Source of the DNA: Margaritifera margaritifera
Lineage: Eukaryota; Mollusca; Bivalvia; Unionida; Margaritiferidae
Length of the DNA stretch: 64,000 bases
Direction of reading: 5' to 3'
Assembly: GCA_029931535.1 (NCBI GenBank)
Contig: JAQPZY010001498.1
Span: forward strand, 186,001-250,000
Shown here: piece by piece, positions 60,429 through 64,000 of the stretch
Position numbering within the stretch: position 1 is the stretch's first letter
How the letters are laid out: every line of letters starts with the position of its first letter
Translations under genes and position numbers: made by a program
Notes under the pieces: model-generated
What the model was told of the DNA's origin: nothing
What the model saw: only the letters and a program-made list of their open reading frames with translations
Database searches by the model: none

Positions 60429-61632
60429 ATAATCTTCCGATAATTGGCTCGAAATATTCTGCTGATTTAATGTATGGTATTTGTTCGTTTATCATAAAAA
60501 GCACAGCTTAGTACTTTTACAAATTTTGAAATGATTGAAAATAATTCCATTTATTTATGATAATTCTTTATATCAATACAAATATAAAAATGAGTGCTGA
60601 GAAATTTCATTCCATTACTTACATTATTCTCCAGCCTTGCAACAGCGAAGGGGGGTGGAGACAACATTTCTACACTTCAAAATTTAGTTACACATTTACT
60701 TTAAAGGTTTTGCGTTTTGCTGCTAAAGTAAACGTTTGTGGGTATGCGTGTTTGTATGGACATTTGCACAAGGCAACGTTGCTTATAGTTTTCTACAGGT
60801 ATATATTGAAGCTTATATTAGAATTTTATTGTACGAAGTAGGGACGTATAAATAAATTTATGATTAAATTGTAAATTAAATATATGCAGTCAGCTAATAA
60901 CAACATGATATAAATTGTGATAAGAACTTTGAGTTCAATCGATAATATGACAAGAAAAAAAAAGATAACAAGCATAAACATAACAGATCGTAGTCACAAT
61001 GGGATATTTATTAGATACATAAATAGAAAGACAGATAAGATAGACAGACATACATACAGATAAAATAGATAGATATCAAACTTAAACTGTTGAGATACAT
61101 CTTAAAACGATAAGTGGTTTATTTTTTACAATTATATGGAATCAAGAAAAAAAGGTCTGACTTTTTTCGGGCAGATATGGCATTTATTGCTCCAACAGCA
61201 CATGACCGTGAAAGACTCAACCTATTTTAGGTCAAGAAGTGATGTAAGAAACATGTGTTGCCGACAAATATTGAAACCAGACTTACAATAATTGATAATG
61301 GGTTCGTTAAATCTCTTACTTTACTTATTTTACAAACCAACTATGTGGAAATGTAAATTCATTCAATGTTTCTACTGAATGATAAATTTGTTCTTCGTTT
61401 TTTTTTTGTTTTTTTTTTTAAATGTTCGAATGTATTCATGTATAATTTGCTGTCCTCAGCTTTTAGAATAACCAATTGCGTTTGGGAAAGAAAATATATC
61501 TATTTTACCTTTTTCTTAAGAAATCAGAGATCCTCAGTTTGAGTTGAAGAGTCACATAACATTATAGAGATATGTTCTGTTAGATATGGATTTCTAGAGT
61601 TTGTGAACAATGGAAAGCAAGCACACCATAAT

Positions 61633-61646
61633 CCACCAGATGGCGC
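61633..61646 (+). promoter_or_regulatory. CTCF-like binding site
   Basis: CCACCAGATGGCGC fits every position of the degenerate bilaterian CTCF core (CCASYAGRKGGCRS). Single site, no flanking evidence. Confidence 0.35.
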
Positions 61647-62036
61647 TTGTATATTTTAACCCTTTGTTTCCCTATTTCAGAAAATGTGCTCATGAGCAAA
61701 TCTTCCTTGAACAGATAACCAGTCTTGAGATCTCATATTATTTTCACGCCATCAGGTGACAGACAAGAGGAATGGGTGAGACTTTGATACTTGAGTTTTG
61801 AATGTCTTTTGAAACTAATTGGTACTAGTCTTCACGTGAAGAAAAATTATCTATGTACATACATACACATTGAAATCTGTTTCAAAAAGTCACAAAGTAA
61901 GTTATTTTCACTAAGAATGTCAATACCATTTAGAATAAGTCTATGGCATATTGGCATATGGAGGGTTTCTTAAAATTACAATATAACATAATCAGTATAT
62001 ATTAGTTTGCATATGTTTGAAAATATGACTAAACCT

Positions 62037-62153
62037 AACGCTTTTGACCGTGTCTGGATCAAACGTCTTATTTCTAAATTAGAGAAATATGGTATTAATG
62101 AGAAACTACTGTTGTGTTTAAAAAGTTATCTCTGTGATCGTTATTCAAAATTC
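62037..62153 (+). mobile_element. LINE reverse-transcriptase fragment
   Basis: In one frame: NAFDRVWIKRLISKLEKYG, then NEKLLLCLKSYLCDRYSKF. This matches the (K)AFD motif and following helix of Jockey/I-type LINE reverse transcriptases. Flanks are not recognisable, so it is a short relic. Confidence 0.65.
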
Positions 62154-63119
62154 TTATATCCAAATGCAGATTAATTGCAGGTGTTCAAGGTTAGGTTCTA
62201 TGCTCTCTGGTATTTACTGGGTTAATCTTGATCCAAATCCTCTTTGCGCATGCGCAACTGCAGATGAAAATGCGAAACAGTAATTTTTTTCTATTGCCCT
62301 AAAGTTTACCAAGCGGCTCTATTGCGATCCATTTTACAAATAACACCTGAAATTACTATAAACTTACTCTTGAATGGGGACGATAATCATAATCTAAGTG
62401 TAGAACAGAATTATAGCTATTTCTTCATCAGTTTACAAATACATTAAATAAACTACTTTGCCTTTAGACCAAACGAACAAGATTCCTAAAACAGTTACAC
62501 CTACACCGTTCTGATAATAGATCACGACGTTTGAACTATGCAAATTTGTCCATTTCTTTCATGTAGTGTGATTACAGCATCTTGTAATTTTGCAGACACT
62601 TGTCCTTTCTTCAATCGTTCAGCTATGTATTAGACAAGGCGTATTTTTTCGGGACAACGCTGCTTTTTCTCTCCACTCAACGCTGTCTAATGTGCTAGCC
62701 GTATATCTTAGTCTGCATGCGCTAGAATACTTGCGCATATCTTAGGGTGCATTAAATGGGCAAAGCTTCTATTGTAATTGTAATTAATAGAGTTAATTAA
62801 TTCATTCATTAGGATTTATAATGAATGCGTCTCCACTTTCAGTTTGTATACTACTATTGGATCACGTTATGTTCAATCCGAGCTCTTCTGTCCAAATTTT
62901 ATGGAAGTATGACCAGATATTCCTCTAGTATATGTGATCATGACCGCAACATAGACATACCAATTTGTCATCATGTCTTCATAATCATATCAACATAATG
63001 CAATCGGTTACTCGCATTTCAGACGAGAACGACGTTCTCTTTATCACGTATGCATTCGATATATCCATTCATGACGGCGGCAGCCTAATACTTCCATAAG
63101 ATTTAGCTCACATATTTTT

Positions 63120-63600
63120 TCGAATGAAAGAATTTATTGCTCACATCCAGACATGGCAGTAATTTTCTTCCTGAAAGATTTGTTGACATAAAGTGTAATC
63201 TATCTGCTTTAGTCCCTTGATTTACTTCTGACTTGGTGCTAATTGGAGAGATTGCTCTGTCATGGGAGTAATTGCATATTTTATGCCACGGATGATTTAA
63301 AATGTCTCTATGGGTTCTTTTGTCGATAGTCTGGAGTTATAGTATGTTTTTGTTATCCAAATAGTATGAGATAGGGGTCTTTGGACGGTCACATTCAATC
63401 AGAACTCCACTGTTATAATTTAAATAACATCTCATTTTGTCGAATGCTATACTTTGTTGCCCACTTCCATACATAAGCGCAGTTTCTTCCAGCAATATTC
63501 GTTGACGTAAAGGTTTGTAATGCAGCTGCCATAGTCTATTGTACTTACGTCTGGGCTTGAGCTAAATGGAGACAGTTCAATTGTTGGGGGTAATTGTGAG
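63120..63600. repeat. Diverged tandem pair, about 320-bp period
   Basis: Blocks after CGAATG at about 63121 and 63440 align with divergence: TTG.TCACATCCA.ACAT, TTCTTCC.G.AA.ATT.GTTGACATAAAG, and GGAGTAATTG-like ends. No open frame. Confidence 0.4.
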
Positions 63601-63858
63601 AAGATGCATCTATGATATACATTTGTGAAAGATTCAGATATTCCATTGAGAAATCTGTCACATGTCTTGCGTGAGAAATCGGTTCTTTGTATATGGGCGA
63701 TAAGACTGATGTGCAGGTTTGGAGTGCAGTCGAGGAACGGAGTATAAATATTTCACTTTATTTTATGTATTCTTACAATGTAAATGTAAGACTTTAATCA
63801 TGCTGTGGTGATTTCTTAAATATAAATGAAACAAGTAATGCACTACTGCTACTCTAGT

Positions 63859-63900
63859 ACTACTACTACTACTACTACTACTACTCCCACTACTACTACT
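63859..63900. repeat. (TAC)n microsatellite
   Basis: TAC array. The same unit forms the LINE tail at 28404-28420, so this may be the tail of an unrecognised LINE relic. Confidence 0.85.
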
Positions 63901-64000
63901 TATTTCATAGTCTACTCATGGACACCCTCAATATTTTTTAACGCAGAAAGGTGAAATTCACAATCGATAAAAATGATCGATCAATGATATCATAGAATCT

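Larger units (their letters stand above)
60441..64000. other. Noncoding, with LINE relic and tandem pair listed separately
   Basis: Apart from the CTCF-like site, LINE fragment, diverged tandem pair and TAC repeat, no feature was recognised. Confidence 0.45.

Noticed and set aside
60202..60504. 100-codon minus-strand frame
   Set aside because: It lies within and around the SINE insertion, crossing its target duplication.

Overview
This window is animal (eukaryotic) DNA. It is AT-rich, gene-poor and intron-rich, and it is full of microsatellites, tRNA-derived SINEs, miniature inverted-repeat elements (MITEs), decayed LINEs and a remnant of a large DNA transposon. The repeat style and divergence suggest a lophotrochozoan, most plausibly a mollusc such as a bivalve. 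That placement is inference. There is no operon structure, rRNA, CRISPR array or complete tRNA gene.

The one gene I can reconstruct is a small Ras-family GTPase of the RERG type (Ras-related, oestrogen-regulated growth inhibitor). It lies on the minus strand as four coding exons at 47833-47905, 39606-39662, 27870-27943 and 23802-24212. All splice phases agree and the product is 204 residues. The second exon is only 57 nt, and I found it by reading for the missing P-loop to switch-I segment. A TATA-like box sits about 230 bp upstream of the start codon.

The introns are occupied by mobile DNA. Intron 2 (about 11.7 kb) holds two decayed LINE reverse-transcriptase segments joined head to head (28.4-31.0 kb). 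Next to them is a GC-richer remnant (about 31.05-35.0 kb) with a broken minus-strand integrase of Maverick/Polinton-like type and several unrecognised plus-strand frames. A LINE ORF1-like SGNH-hydrolase fragment (35.8-36.5 kb) follows. Intron 3 carries one copy of a diverged repeat with an exon-like open frame; the other copy is at about 3-4.2 kb.

Outside the gene, 1-23 kb and 48-64 kb are noncoding. They contain simple repeats, SINEs, two hAT-like MITEs with perfect 8-bp target duplications, a frameshifted THAP-domain remnant (20.6 kb), minisatellites, and a cluster of GAAACT/AGTTTC motifs (56.9-57.35 kb).

The most distinctive signal is a MITE-like family of about 215 bp present in seven copies. 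TA-flanked terminal inverted repeats beginning CCGTCTATACTCGC enclose two separate long hairpins. The hairpin loops are exact reverse complements of each other, but the stems differ at paired positions. Each copy could therefore fold into a branched, cloverleaf-like structure rather than one simple foldback.
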